The notes beneath the pieces are model-generated. The model was not told the DNA's origin. It ran no database searches and saw nothing but the letters and a program-made list of their open reading frames with translations. Position numbers and translations under genes: made by a program. A stretch of DNA of 64,000 bases from Fragilaria crotonensis (taxonomy: Eukaryota; Bacillariophyta; Fragilariophyceae; Fragilariales; Fragilariaceae), in contig JAKSYS010000153.1 in the NCBI GenBank assembly GCA_022925895.1, positions 1 to 64,000 of the forward strand, read 5' to 3'. How positions within the stretch are numbered: position 1 is the first letter of the stretch; each line of letters begins with the position of its first letter. Shown here piece after piece: positions 34,153 to 44,100 of the stretch.

Positions 34153-34769
34153 CAGGGTAAGGTAATTACCTTTTACCCCGCTGGTAAAGGGTAAAGGTAA
34201 GGGTAAAGTAACAACTTTCCTTAAAGGTTATTTCGCAAAGGGTAAAGGTAATGAATTTTTTTACCCTTTACCTTTTCAAAGGGTAAAGGTAATGACTTCG
34301 TTTACCAGGGTAATTACCTTTTAACCTATATTTTACCTTTTAAGGAATATCTGATTTTGAGGTGCATCATAGGTAGAATGTATGAATGTACTTCCATGTT
34401 GGTACCATAGCTAGAGCCTTGAACTTGACAACTAGGCTGCTGTATGCTGCTCCTCCTACTGATTCTTTGGAACAATTCCTTGCTCCTGGCTTGAAACTGC
34501 GAGAAGAGTTGTGCTTTGTGCTGCTGGTGTCACATGATTACCCGGGTAATTGCCCGGGTAAAGGGTAAAAGGTAATTATCAGGGTAAAGGGTAATTACCC
34601 GGGTAAAGGGTAAAGGTAAAGGTAACGCCCGCTGGTAAAAGGTAAGGTAAAGGTAACACGCTCAGTTTTACCCTAAGGGTAAAGGTAACGCATTTGCTAA
34701 AGGGTAAGGTAATGGGTAAGGTAAGAGTAATGCACTTTACCTTTACCCTTTGACTTTTACCTTACCCTG
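34153..34769. mobile_element. GGTAA-rich non-autonomous element
   Basis: The element is about 617 bp. It starts CAGGGTAAGGTAATTACC and ends TTACCTTACCCTG, inverted to each other. It is flanked by the direct repeat CCTCGG (34147-34152 and 34770-34775; seven bases if the border is moved by one). Both arms are degenerate arrays of GGGTAAAGGTAA and its complement, able to fold back on each other. The unique centre is about 150 bp (34370-34535). It lies inside the degenerate DIRS-like terminal copy. The CAGGG ends hint at hAT, but the duplication is shorter than eight. Confidence 0.75.
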
Positions 34770-35509
34770 CCTCGGCTGTACTGTACAGCCGAGGCGACTT
34801 CTGGGAATCCACAGGATTCGCATACTCGGACCACATCCCTACGTCTTTATATGACTACCAGTACCATTAGTACAAGTGCTGTAGCTCTGTTACCTGGTAC
34901 ATAGTACGTAAAGCGTCAAGGACCGTGATGTGTGATGAACTCTAAATGAGGGTAAATTTTTCGTACGTCACACGTGCCATGTGATTTCGACAAGGCTACC
35001 GGGTACGAGTACTTGTAGAGTCGGCATGGTACAAGTACTCTCCAATGTCATAGAGGTCGCCATACGTCATACTACGAGGTATTCGTACCTGGTACATTCT
35101 ACCATACAGATTCTGTTATGACGTCAGCACTACGTCGACGTTGGACAAGCACAAGACGAGTCCGTGCCATTTGTGTACTGACGTGAGGTACCAATTCCCA
35201 TGTACCTGACGGAACAACCTGTATCTACAGATAGCAACATCCTTCTGATGCTATATCATTAGACCTTAATTCGCCCCCTTCTGGATTTCGTCATTGTTTC
35301 ATTCCAAACACTTTGCTGAGGCTTGAGACACTGCACCGTCCGAGTTTCTGTTATACATCTCCAAGATTCGTGTTTCTTTCCTCGTCTTTTGCTTCGCCAG
35401 CTATCCTGAGGCGACCAATAGCTTTGTTTTGCTTCCTTCTATCACAACAGCCAATACGGATTCATTAACATCGTGGCCACTGTCGACCAAGACAACAATC
35501 GCCGTCAGC
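34770..35509. repeat. intergenic: end of terminal copy, GTAC-rich DNA, promoter side of folD
   Basis: 34776-34830 (CAGCCGAGGCGACTTCTGGGAATCC) parallels 28244-28270 of the DIRS-like right end. Beyond it lie GTAC words to about 35200, then a less repetitive stretch of about 300 bp that should include the folD promoter. I see no TATA-like box I would defend. Confidence 0.5.
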
Positions 35510-36466
35510 ATGACTGCAATCGATATTGACGGCATTTCAATTGCCAAAACGATTCGTCAAGAACTGAAAGCAGAAATCGAAACCCTGCCACAGGTGCCAG
35601 GTCTCGCCGTTGTGCTCGTTGGCGAACGTCGCGACTCTCAAACATATGTCAACATGAAGAAGAAAGCTTGTGCTGAATGCGGGATTACCTCCTTTGGATA
35701 CGATTTTCCTGCGACTGCGACGCAACAAGAAATAATGGATTGCATTTCATCCCTAAATGATAACCCTCTTGTCCATGGCATTCTCGTGCAACTGCCACTT
35801 CCACCGCACGTTCATGAACACACGGTATTGGAATCGATTGCTCCACACAAGGACGTCGACGGCTTACACTCTCATAATGTCGCCTCCTTATCCAGTACTG
35901 CTACACATGCTGGGAGCACCGCCTTGGATTGGAAGGAATTGACCACCATCCCCTTTGCACTTCCATGCACTCCGCAAGGTTGCATCGAATTGTTGGATAG
36001 ATCTGGTGTCGTGTTGGAGGGCAAACGTGCGGTAGTGTTGGGACGCAGTAATTTGGTGGGAATTCCCGTTGCACTCCTGCTGATGCATCGAAACGCAACG
36101 GTTACCATTGCCCATTCGCGGACGCACAACGTACCGGCAGTTGTTGCTGAAGCGGACATCGTTGTTGCCGCTGTTGGGAAAGCCCATCTGGTCAAAAAGG
36201 AATGGCTCAAAGAGGGTGCTGTGCTCATCGATGTTGGAATCAATAGCGTGGATTCCCCAACTGCCAAACGAGGGTACAAGTTGGTCGGTGATGTGGATTA
36301 TGAAGATTGTCGGAAGGTGGCCAGCATGATCACGCCAGTTCCTGGAGGGGTCGGTCCTATGACGATTGCGATGCTAATGCGCAATACTGTCCAAGCATGC
36401 AAGCGGACTCTAGTGAAGGATAATGCAGTAGCTTCCGGAGTCGACGAAGAAAAAAGGAACAAGTGA
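35510..36466 (+). CDS. folD: bifunctional methylenetetrahydrofolate dehydrogenase/cyclohydrolase
   Basis: This enzyme interconverts 5,10-methylene-, methenyl- and 10-formyl-tetrahydrofolate with NADP in one-carbon metabolism. It is a clean 318-residue frame starting MTAIDIDGISIA at the first in-frame ATG. The open frame extends 27 codons further upstream without an ATG. Motifs: catalytic Lys50 in SQTYVNMKKKAC, GILVQLPLPPH, DVDGLHS, PCTPQGCIELL, the NADP-binding VLGRSNLVGIP, GAVLIDVGI and C-terminal TPVPGGVGPMTIAMLM. Length is as usual for monofunctional FolD, somewhat enlarged by an insert after NVASLSSTATHAG. No strong organelle presequence is visible from this start, so I infer a cytosolic enzyme. 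It is one of the unbroken genes in the window. Confidence 0.96.
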   Translation: MTAIDIDGISIAKTIRQELKAEIETLPQVPGLAVVLVGERRDSQTYVNMKKKACAECGITSFGYDFPATATQQEIMDCISSLNDNPLVHGILVQLPLPPHVHEHTVLESIAPHKDVDGLHSHNVASLSSTATHAGSTALDWKELTTIPFALPCTPQGCIELLDRSGVVLEGKRAVVLGRSNLVGIPVALLLMHRNATVTIAHSRTHNVPAVVAEADIVVAAVGKAHLVKKEWLKEGAVLIDVGINSVDSPTAKRGYKLVGDVDYEDCRKVASMITPVPGGVGPMTIAMLMRNTVQACKRTLVKDNAVASGVDEEKRNK

Positions 36467-37215
36467 GTGTTTGTTCACGTGTGAGGATGAGTCGAGAATG
36501 GGTTGGCATAGGACGAACGTGAACGGTCACAGATCGATTTAGTCCTCTAGTGCTTCCTACGCTGTGGTTTCAGAATTTATCTTATAAAGGAATTGCCATT
36601 GATTCTAGACTCTAGGAGCATCGCCACCGTTGGCGCTATTTTTGTCCTCTTACACCCTTCAGTTTGATGGTATCCAATTTCGCACGAGGTTGATTTTGGC
36701 TCAGAAGAGATGTGAGGTGGTTGGAGATAGTATTTTGTTCATTTGAGCGAGAGCAAGAGATTTCCTGTCATCTAGATTTTTTTTTTTTGTTACTGCTGAG
36801 TCGACGCGACCCTACGATGCGGAGTCTTCAGGACAGTCAGGATCAAACCGCCGAACCCACGGCCCACGGCACAAGTTGGTGTTCCAAGTTCCAAGTTCCA
36901 AAGTCAAGACTCCACGCTACTGTAATCATTCGTACTGGTACTTGAAAGTGGACTCTACGAGGTGCTACTTGTACAGTACCAGCTTACTCCGGTAGATGAG
37001 TCTAATACTGTCGCTACGATTCACAATTCACAACAGAGCACAAGTACAAGTACAAGTACTTGTTCTCTCTACTAGTAGTAGTCGCAGGTCGCAGCGTCGC
37101 AGGTCGCTGTGCTCGCAGGGATTCAGTGACGTGTGTGACTTCGAGTGAAAAAAATGAAATAGATTCTTCGTTTTAACCACCGATGGACTATGCGCCCACT
37201 CGTATGAGTTACAAC
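36467..37215. repeat. intergenic with GTTCCAA heptamers and GTAC words
   Basis: No gene is visible. A tandem GTTCCAA run lies at about 36880-36903 and CAAGTACAAGTACAAGTAC at 37038-37060. Repeated GTCGCAGGTCGCAG units follow at 37080-37110. Confidence 0.5.
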
Positions 37216-37810
37216 TATCGTTGTGTTTTAAACAAATTCAGATTTTGAATTTGTTTTAAACAGTTTAAAACTGTTTAAAACAACTTTGTTTAAAACAGCA
37301 ACAGTTCACAGTAGTAAGTACTACAGTACTCCAAGTAGTCAAGGACTCGGAGTAGACCACCAATCAATACGGTTCAAAGCCTTGAGAACAAGACAACAAG
37401 GATAACCAAGACAGAAAGGAGCCCTAAGGACTAATCAGCATGAACTTATAATTGCACTTATGCCTGACAATACTCTGCCTTGTTGCATGCAGGTATCCAC
37501 CAACTGAATGGTATGGATCCCTATGTCCACTGATAACATCCTTTTGTCTCACCATTCTTGAATCAAAATGTATTGAATTGTCTGACATGCATCACTGATG
37601 TTCTGCATTTTGATGCTGTTTCAACCTATAAACAGTATAGTTATGCGATGAGCAATGAGCCTTGTCGATGAAAAACCGCATCATAACCGTAAAACCATAA
37701 CCCTAACCTAGATTTCAATTAAACAAATTGTTTTTTGAAAGAAAAAGTTGTTTTAAACAGCTGTTTAAAACAGGGTGTTTAAACAGCAATTAAACAAACA
37801 CAACGATAGT
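37216..37810 (-). mobile_element. hAT-type MITE, copy 2, with perfect 8-bp target duplication
   Basis: The unit is 595 bp. It begins TATCGTTGTGTTTTAAAC and ends AAACAAACACAACGATA, flanked by GTTACAAC at 37208-37215 and 37811-37818. Eight bases is the hallmark of hAT elements. It runs antiparallel to copy 1 at 30245-30815. A palindrome block (TTTAAAACAGCTGTTTAAAAC) near the right end is extended relative to copy 1. There is no coding frame. Confidence 0.88.
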
Positions 37811-37878
37811 TACAACACGTATACATAGTACAAGTACTGCACTTGGTAGTGTTCGGATTTCGGATACGATACTCGGAG

Positions 37879-37962
37879 TAATCAAAGGGAACACCTCATT
37901 CCTCATCGTTCATCGTACAGTAATCAAAGGGAACACCTCATTCCTCATCGTACAAGGAACTC
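37879..37962. repeat. tandem duplication of a 42-bp unit upstream of the DUF4079-like gene
   Basis: TAATCAAAGGGAACACCTCA followed by TTCCTCATCGT occurs at 37879 and again at 37921. The copies are identical over about 34 bases and lie 90-170 bp before the start codon at 38053. They could duplicate a promoter element or simply be a replication slip. Confidence 0.75.
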
Positions 37963-38052
37963 ATCGTGGTCGCACCTGACAACCTGAATTACTATTCCGT
38001 TTTGCGTTTGTGTTTGCATTAGTGCCATAAAAATCATATCAGATTCGTGACC

Positions 38053-38942
38053 ATGCGCTTGATCAGTGTATACCTCCTGTCTCTTTTGAGCATGGCTTCA
38101 GTTACAGCCTTTGCCCCTCCAAGTCGAGCTACCATCCCTGCTTGTTTCTCTTCTAGCAAGAGCTGTGGGTCGCATTTGGTTTCGCTTTCTCTCTTGAGCG
38201 ACCCGGACATGATGCATTCTCTTGTTCAGGATCATTCCATGACTGTTGCTGAAGGTATTCGTGACATTGCCATTTTCAAAGGAAAGACTTTGTCGTTGCT
38301 GCATCCTGTCATGATGCTTGGTTTACTGGGATTCTCGCTCTCGACTGGCTTGCTAGGATTGCAGTGGCGTAGGCAGAGAACGTTGGGGGATGAGATAAGT
38401 GCTCTCAAAAAGACCATACCAGCAACTGCGGAGGGCGAGGATTCTCCAACTCCTGCGGCGTTGGCAATCAAGCAGAAGTGGATGCCCTCACTGCGGAAAG
38501 GAAGCAATTGGCGGCCGAAGGGCCGCGTGACAACACTTTAGTCAGGGGCTTTGCTGGCATTCTTGGGAACCCTGTTTGCGATTGAGGTAAGGAAAGGAAA
38601 CATAAACAGATGCGACGCGATCAACTCGTACCCACGGCATTCCTGAAAATCGGACTCATTATCGCTTGCCCTCACCCATTTGTTTCTGCTCGTTAGGGTC
38701 CCCTTAATACGTATGCTCGCGCTGGAAAACTCTTTCCTGGACCACACTTGTATGCCGGAGCTGGTCTCGTTGTTTTGTGGGCCCTCGCGGTTGCGACCAT
38801 CCCCGCCATGCAGAAGGGAAGTGATACGGCTCGTACGGTACACATTGGAGCCAACGTGGTTGGCACTTCTTTGTTTGCATGGCAGGTTGTGTCCGGTATC
38901 CCCATCTTGCTCAAGGTGTGGGAAAACACTAAATGGCCATGA
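38053..38942 (+). CDS. DUF4079-like plastid membrane protein, two exons; frame interrupted
   Basis: This membrane protein is of a cyanobacterial/plastid family with no assigned activity. It starts MRLISVYLLSLLSMASVTAFAPPS, a signal peptide with a plastid-type Ala-Phe cleavage context (VTAF), so I infer a plastid membrane. Exon 1 contains the helix LHPVMMLGLLGFSLSTGLLGLQWR and a charged loop. It ends FAIEG at a GTAAGG donor (38587). The intron is 38587-38696 (110 bp, ending TTAG). Exon 2 reads GPLNTYARAGKLFPGPHLYAGAGLVVLWALAVATIP and a final helix to ENTKWP. Within exon 1, one-base frame changes lie near 38460-38467 and 38565-38570 (GGGAACCC). Coding sense continues on both sides (NQAEVDALTAERKQLAAEGP between them). 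The family name comes from memory of the helix pattern, not from an alignment. Confidence 0.75.
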
Positions 38943-39237
38943 GCAATCAACACCTGTTGAGGCACATGCTACACAGGAACTAGAATTTGGCTACTGGATT
39001 AGGAAAACGATAAGGAATCGACAAGCATCAACGCATCAATTAGGGTTAGTGGCAACCCAAGTAAACGCACAGAGGTCATCATATAAACAAGAGTAACGAG
39101 CAACAAACTTTTCTAAAAAACACATCGTTGTTGTAGCTAGCCGAGACGGAACTACTGAATGAGCCTTCTTCTTCGAAAACTTTTCCAAACCAGTGCTCAT
39201 TTTGGCTTTACTGGAGGAAATTCCGCATGTCACGTTT

Positions 39238-41204
39238 CTAAAACTTGATCGTAGACGCACTTGATGCTGCCACACCACCACCAACATGCGCGACAGTGCT
39301 CGCAATGTCGGTCTTTCGGAACATCTGATTCCAAGTTCGAAGAGAAAATTGAGTCAATCGAAACGTTTGAAACAAAAACAGTGCCCTCCAGACACCAGAA
39401 AAGGATGTACAGTAGCGCTCAACCGCAGGGATGCAAAGTGCAACGCCATTGTGACTATGTAGGACCCCAACAAGTATACCAAATCTTGAGAAGCCAAGAT
39501 GCAGCCTTCTAGCATCATGGCGAACGGATGCAACAGTAAGGTCCATCCCACCCACTGGGCGGTGTTCTTATGCATCAATAATGACAAAACAGCAGCATCT
39601 TGCGTAAAGGACGACCCGAACTTAGTGAGGACCATTTGTCCCAAAAGCTTGGTTGAGATGCCGATGCCCGCTGCAACAACCGTCAATCGCCTTAACAACT
39701 TGGCAAGGGCGCTTCTTGAATTCGACCTTGTCATGACTCGAGGCATAAAGGTTTGAGAGGCCTGCGATAACGAGTCCCCAAACGTGGCGTGTAAGAAGAA
39801 GACTCGTAACATGACGTTGTGTGCCGCGACAGCCGTAACGCCAAAGTCAGTGGCTCGTAGGGACAGTGCCGAGTAACAAATAATCTTCCCAACGATGGTA
39901 AAGAAAATTGGCCCCGTCTTCCATAGTAAGGAGAGAAAGGCCGCTGGGTCGGGGAGGCTCCAAAGTGGTACTGGTCGAAGAGCTGCAGGTGCTGCTTGAG
40001 TAAGATCGCCCTGTCCCAACGTTGGAAAATCCTTCAGTACCTCTTGAACACCATTGTCCTTTCGCTTCTCGTCCTCCCTCCAGCTCCTCATGGTCCGTCG
40101 CGTCTGGCGCAACAACAAAAGCGCCGCCGAAGAGGACGCTGCGGCCGTTGCTGCGGCGGCACCCACCATCCCAAATTGTGGAACGAGTGCCAAATCGCCC
40201 ATCACATTCACTAGCGATGCCACAGCCACTGCGATTGCAGGTGTGGTGGTATCCAAACAGGCCAAGCATACAGATTGGGCCACCATACCGAGAATAGAGA
40301 GCGGAGCCACCAGAGAACGTATTTGACAATATTGGAGTGCCAATTGAATCAAATCGGGGGAAGAGGATCCTCCGGCAGCCCATTGCAACAAAGGTCGCCC
40401 AGCAAAAGATGGTTGACGTGAGCATGGCGCCGAGTAGTGTAGCCAATCCCAGGACTTGGGAAGTCGCGGTTTGCAATTCCCGATAGTCCTGCTTGCAGAA
40501 TCCATTGGCAACACTATTGGTGGTTGCAATGGCTAGAAAGTAGGTCAAATAAATAGCTGAGTCCATGAGCATCGTTGCTGGCCCGGGGCAGCAAGTTGCA
40601 CAACATTTGAGTACTGTCCAACGACGGTAGTGTCCACAAGTGACAGCAGAGGTTCCGATAACCAGATCAGGGTAGTAGTTGAAATGAACAGGAGCATTGT
40701 CTTATAGGAAGGAATACCGTCTCGAAGCAGGGGAGAGTCGGGTGATGCATCTTGTTCCACCTGGGCACGTAGCCGTGTCAACGGTCCTCTCAGCAAAGGT
40801 TTGGAATAATGTCTGCTCAGCCCTAGCATTTGTTCGACGTCATTTGCGTTCCCTCGTCGTGAGAATATGGACAAAAATGAGGTTGCGGCAGTTTTGGCGC
40901 TCTTTCTATTGCTGTCAGCACCATAACCTGACCCAGTATGGCAGTGTCTTCCATGTCGGTGCTGACTTTGTCTGCAGACCCGCATGTGGCTAAAGGTCGG
41001 AGTATGACAACACCGAAGGGACGGGAACTGTGACGGTGCTATCTTTGCATTGAACACGCGCTCTGTAATTGCCGACTGACTCGATGCGGAATGTGTATGC
41101 GTATGCGTAAAGCAATCGACAGAGTGCAACGCAAGCGACAGGAACAACAAACATGCTCGATTTGTTCTCGTTCTTGACCTCATGTGAGCGGAATTCAGGA
41201 GCAT
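39238..41204 (-). CDS. MATE-family efflux transporter, plastid-type presequence; frame interrupted
   Basis: This is a polytopic cation/drug or organic-acid antiporter of the MATE family. The likely start is Met at 41183 (MRSRTRTNRACLLFLSLALHSVDCF, signal peptide ending near a Cys-Phe). A Met seven codons earlier is possible. A long presequence, about 130 residues, precedes the transporter. The first helices read LIWLSEPLLSLVDTTVVGQYS, with the conserved VDT. Next come IYLTYFLAIATTNSVANGF, then LDTTTPAIAVAVASLVNVMGDLALVPQFGMVGAAAAT, which is the classic MATE inter-domain pattern. The last helices and tail SGVWRALFLFQTFRLTQFS run down to 39238. Frame changes of one base lie near 40570, 40390 and 39400, with conserved sequence resuming each time. 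The substrate cannot be told. Confidence 0.82.
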
Positions 41205-41899
41205 GTATCTAGGAGACTATCAGGTACTCCAAGTTCTCAGTATATACGGAGACTGTGTGTGCAGCAACTCTCACAATCAGGTCAGTGTCAATTGCATTGA
41301 CGAAGTCTATTACTCGTACGACGGAAGACTTGCATTCCGTGAAGTGTGTGATCAATTGTGATCAAAAACCAAGTACAAGTACTAGCTCCAGTGCGGCGGT
41401 TTCCGTGCACCGGGTTTTATCGCAGATTTTTTCATCGTCACGCTGCCATTGGTACAAAATGTACAAGAAGAAATCCGCTTCTGGTGGCCACTTTCTTTTG
41501 ATAATACTTCAAGTACTACGGCATACACTCAAACATCACTAACAATTGTCCTTAAGGAGTGGTGCAAACTGCAAACTAGTAGCTAAAGAAGCATCAATAA
41601 GACATTATCTAACATATCAAGGAGTATCAGATGCCATTAATGGGGCTGCAACAAGTGAATCAAGGCAGAAGAAGTTGTGATTTTGGAACTGCGAAAGCAA
41701 GGTTCCCGGTGTACGCTGGTCATCATCTCCATCGGCAAACGTCCTCGGAATTACTTTGCAACTGCAGTGACACCACGGAGTCCCTTTGAACCTGGCACTC
41801 GCCAATATTCTACCCATTCAGTCAATCAAGCATCTTACAACTTCAGGATTTCCCTTTGACGATGAAACACCATAGATCATCAGACGTACCGAACGCTTG
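41205..41899. other. intergenic, no supported gene
   Basis: Only short overlapping frames and scattered GTAC words (41225, 41372, 41510) are present. This is the promoter side of the MATE gene. Confidence 0.45.
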
Positions 41900-42320
41900 T
41901 TATTGCTGACCTGTCATAACCATGTCGCCCGGTTTCGCAACCTCCGGTGAGGTCCCTTCCATTGTTGACAACTCAGAGAGCTGAGCTCCCTTATGCAGGT
42001 GGTACCAACTGACAAGACACCAAACGACAAGCATCAATTTGATGCGGCTGTGCAGGCTCAGAAGCACTCCTATGAGATCAAAACCTTGAACTGCTGAGGA
42101 TGCGTTAAATTGCCGGTCAAGTAAAACAAAGGCTTGCGCCAACAAAAGGCTGAACAGCATATTCTTCTTTAGTGCCAAGGACTCAACATGCGCTTTACCG
42201 TCACTGCAGCCGGAACATAGTTTTGTAGTCAGCATTGGAATCCCAATATTCTCTGATACCGAGCTGGCAATGACAAGTGTAGACGCACCTCCTTAGAAGG
42301 CATGTTCCTCTGAAGTTGGT
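41900..42320 (-). CDS. hypothetical membrane protein fragment
   Basis: An open frame of at least 111 codons reads MLTTKLCSGCSDGKAHVESLALKKNMLFSLLLAQAFVLLDRQF and later LMLVVWCLVSWYHLH. That gives two hydrophobic segments and a polar C-terminus. Upstream, the same frame stays open for about 25 codons (GASTLVIASSVSENIG). Beyond that, coding-looking pieces sit in other frames up to 42513. The texture is protein-like, but I do not recognise it. It may be the last exon of a gene or a decayed one. Confidence 0.35.
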
Positions 42321-42513
42321 AGTGGTGCACAACACAGCCAAGTATATATCGTGTATTGTTTGCTCTGACGGGACTGGTGGAGCACCGTTTCTCATTCCAA
42401 AGTTCTGGATAGTACCGGTATGTTGCTCGCATCGGAAGGTCTTCACCAATAGTCCAAATTAGCACAACAATGAAATGCAAACACCCTTGGTGAACGGTGT
42501 TGCTTTGATACAT

Positions 42514-43192
42514 CCCTGAACTACTATTGCCATGGATTGATAGAGAACTGCATCTGCAACAACATCATCTATCCCTTGCCATACAATTCATTCCGATTCC
42601 TTAACCACAACGACCGAACCAAGAAGTACCTTGCTTGGATATGGTCAGACCCAGCATTAGAGCGAGAACCGTAAATTGTTGATTTTTCATACCCTGCCTT
42701 CAGCATCATCTTGTCCCCTGCTTACATTTCGTCCCCGCCAAACAGAGCTGCACTTCTCTTGATTACAACTGTTCGGACACAACTCAGAGCGAGTATCTTC
42801 CTGATCACCAATCTTGAGCGTGTCCATGATTCGGCCGTCTGGCAACGCGCTTCTCATTACAACGTTAGCTGCCGTGAGATACTGACGCAAATACCTGTTC
42901 AGTACGTCAGCAAAACGGCGGTGTAATGGGCGCCATGGTCACTCAAGTTGGAAACACAGGAGTGTCAGTTGCTGCTTGGGGGATGCGTTCGAACGCAAAG
43001 TAACGGGTAACACGTAAAATTACTACTAGGACCTACGATAGCGACTTTGAAAAAAAACCGGCGCGGGCCTTCCTTCACCCCGTGCACGGAAACCGCCGCA
43101 CTGGAGGTCGTAGACTATTATAGTACTCGTACCTTGGAGCTAGTACAGTAGCTAGTTGCTAGTCTACTCCAGACTCCAGACTCCACCAGGCC
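42514..43192. other. intergenic, no supported gene
   Basis: Short frames only. A heptamer run CTCCAGA repeated three times lies at about 43162-43183, just before the repeat block that follows. Confidence 0.4.
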
Positions 43193-44100
43193 GTGTAAAA
43201 TTGGGGTATTTTCCTCAAATTGGGGTATATTCAACAATTTGGGGTATTTTCACCAATTTGAACCTTAAATCTATCCCAATTTAAAATCACGTAGAATATG
43301 TAGGAAGAGGCATGATAGTGTTGGCGGGTCGGCGGGAAGACCTCTGTGTTGATTTGGAGGGAAACCATGGAGCATGGAGTTGATTCTCCGTATTTTGAGT
43401 TGTAGCATATGTTATAAATTTTGTCAAACAAATTGACAATCAAATGCAGGCCAACAAGAAGCATACCAAGGGTATTAAGCCAACTCTTTTCCACGAGAAG
43501 TGGTTAATGGCTTATGCACTTCGCGTGACTGCTCGAGATACTGCAACAGACAGTTTTTGCCGAGGCTTGGGCTCCATTCAAAAACAATCCTTTTGAACCA
43601 GCCACTAAAGCGGTTCTTTGGTGGTCTGGCAACTGTTTTCCCTGGGACTGTTGAGTCTGATTTTGTGTTGATTAATTGGGAAAAGGACGATTATTGTACT
43701 AATCTCACTGATCGTTCCCTCAAGGGGATCCTACACTGCAAACAATACTTTGAATTCCTTGGTGTAGCTAACAAAATGAAGTAGTATTGATAAAAAATTG
43801 AAGATAATAGACAGGTAAGTGTGGTCTACGTCATAAACAAGTCTATTCTTGCCTACTAGTAGTTGTAGTACTTGAGTAGTAAACGTGGAAAGCAACGGTG
43901 CAGCCGAGTTGCACCGTTGCACCCCAGTTGGCAGTTGACACCCCAGTTGGCACCCCATTTGAAGACCCAAATTCACCCCAGAAATAGACTATTCTGGGGT
44001 TTTTGGGGTATTCAAAACCTCAATAATGTTTTGGTTTGCCATACTACATGCTGGGCTTACTTGCACAAAAATCAAACATTCATAACCTACTAGCTAATTG
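43193..44100 (+). mobile_element. decayed DNA transposon with hAT-like transposase C-terminus
   Basis: At the left edge, three tandem units of about 25 bp containing TTGGGGTATWTTC (43198-43262) look like a subterminal array. Inside, on the plus strand, a coding remnant near 43460-43784 includes NQPLKRFFGGLATVFPGTVESDFVLINWEKDDY and a last part NLTDRSLKGILHCKQYFEFLG. The pattern 'ESDF..(L/I)..EKD..R/C..LTD.SL.GI' is one I know from hAT-like transposase ends of stramenopiles. The right side has CACCCCAGTTGGCA repeated at 43922 and 43941, and a CCCCAGAA/TTCTGGGG hairpin near 43977-44000. No target duplication was found and the borders are guesses. Confidence 0.45.

Noticed and set aside
34386-34568. 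60-residue frame in the centre of the GGTAA element as a transposase fragment.
   Set aside because: It is too short, has no catalytic motif, and half of it runs into the repeat arm.
29718-34769. CRISPR-like array from the many short repeats.
   Set aside because: Spacing and unit length are irregular and the units are inverted repeats of different families. The genome is eukaryotic.
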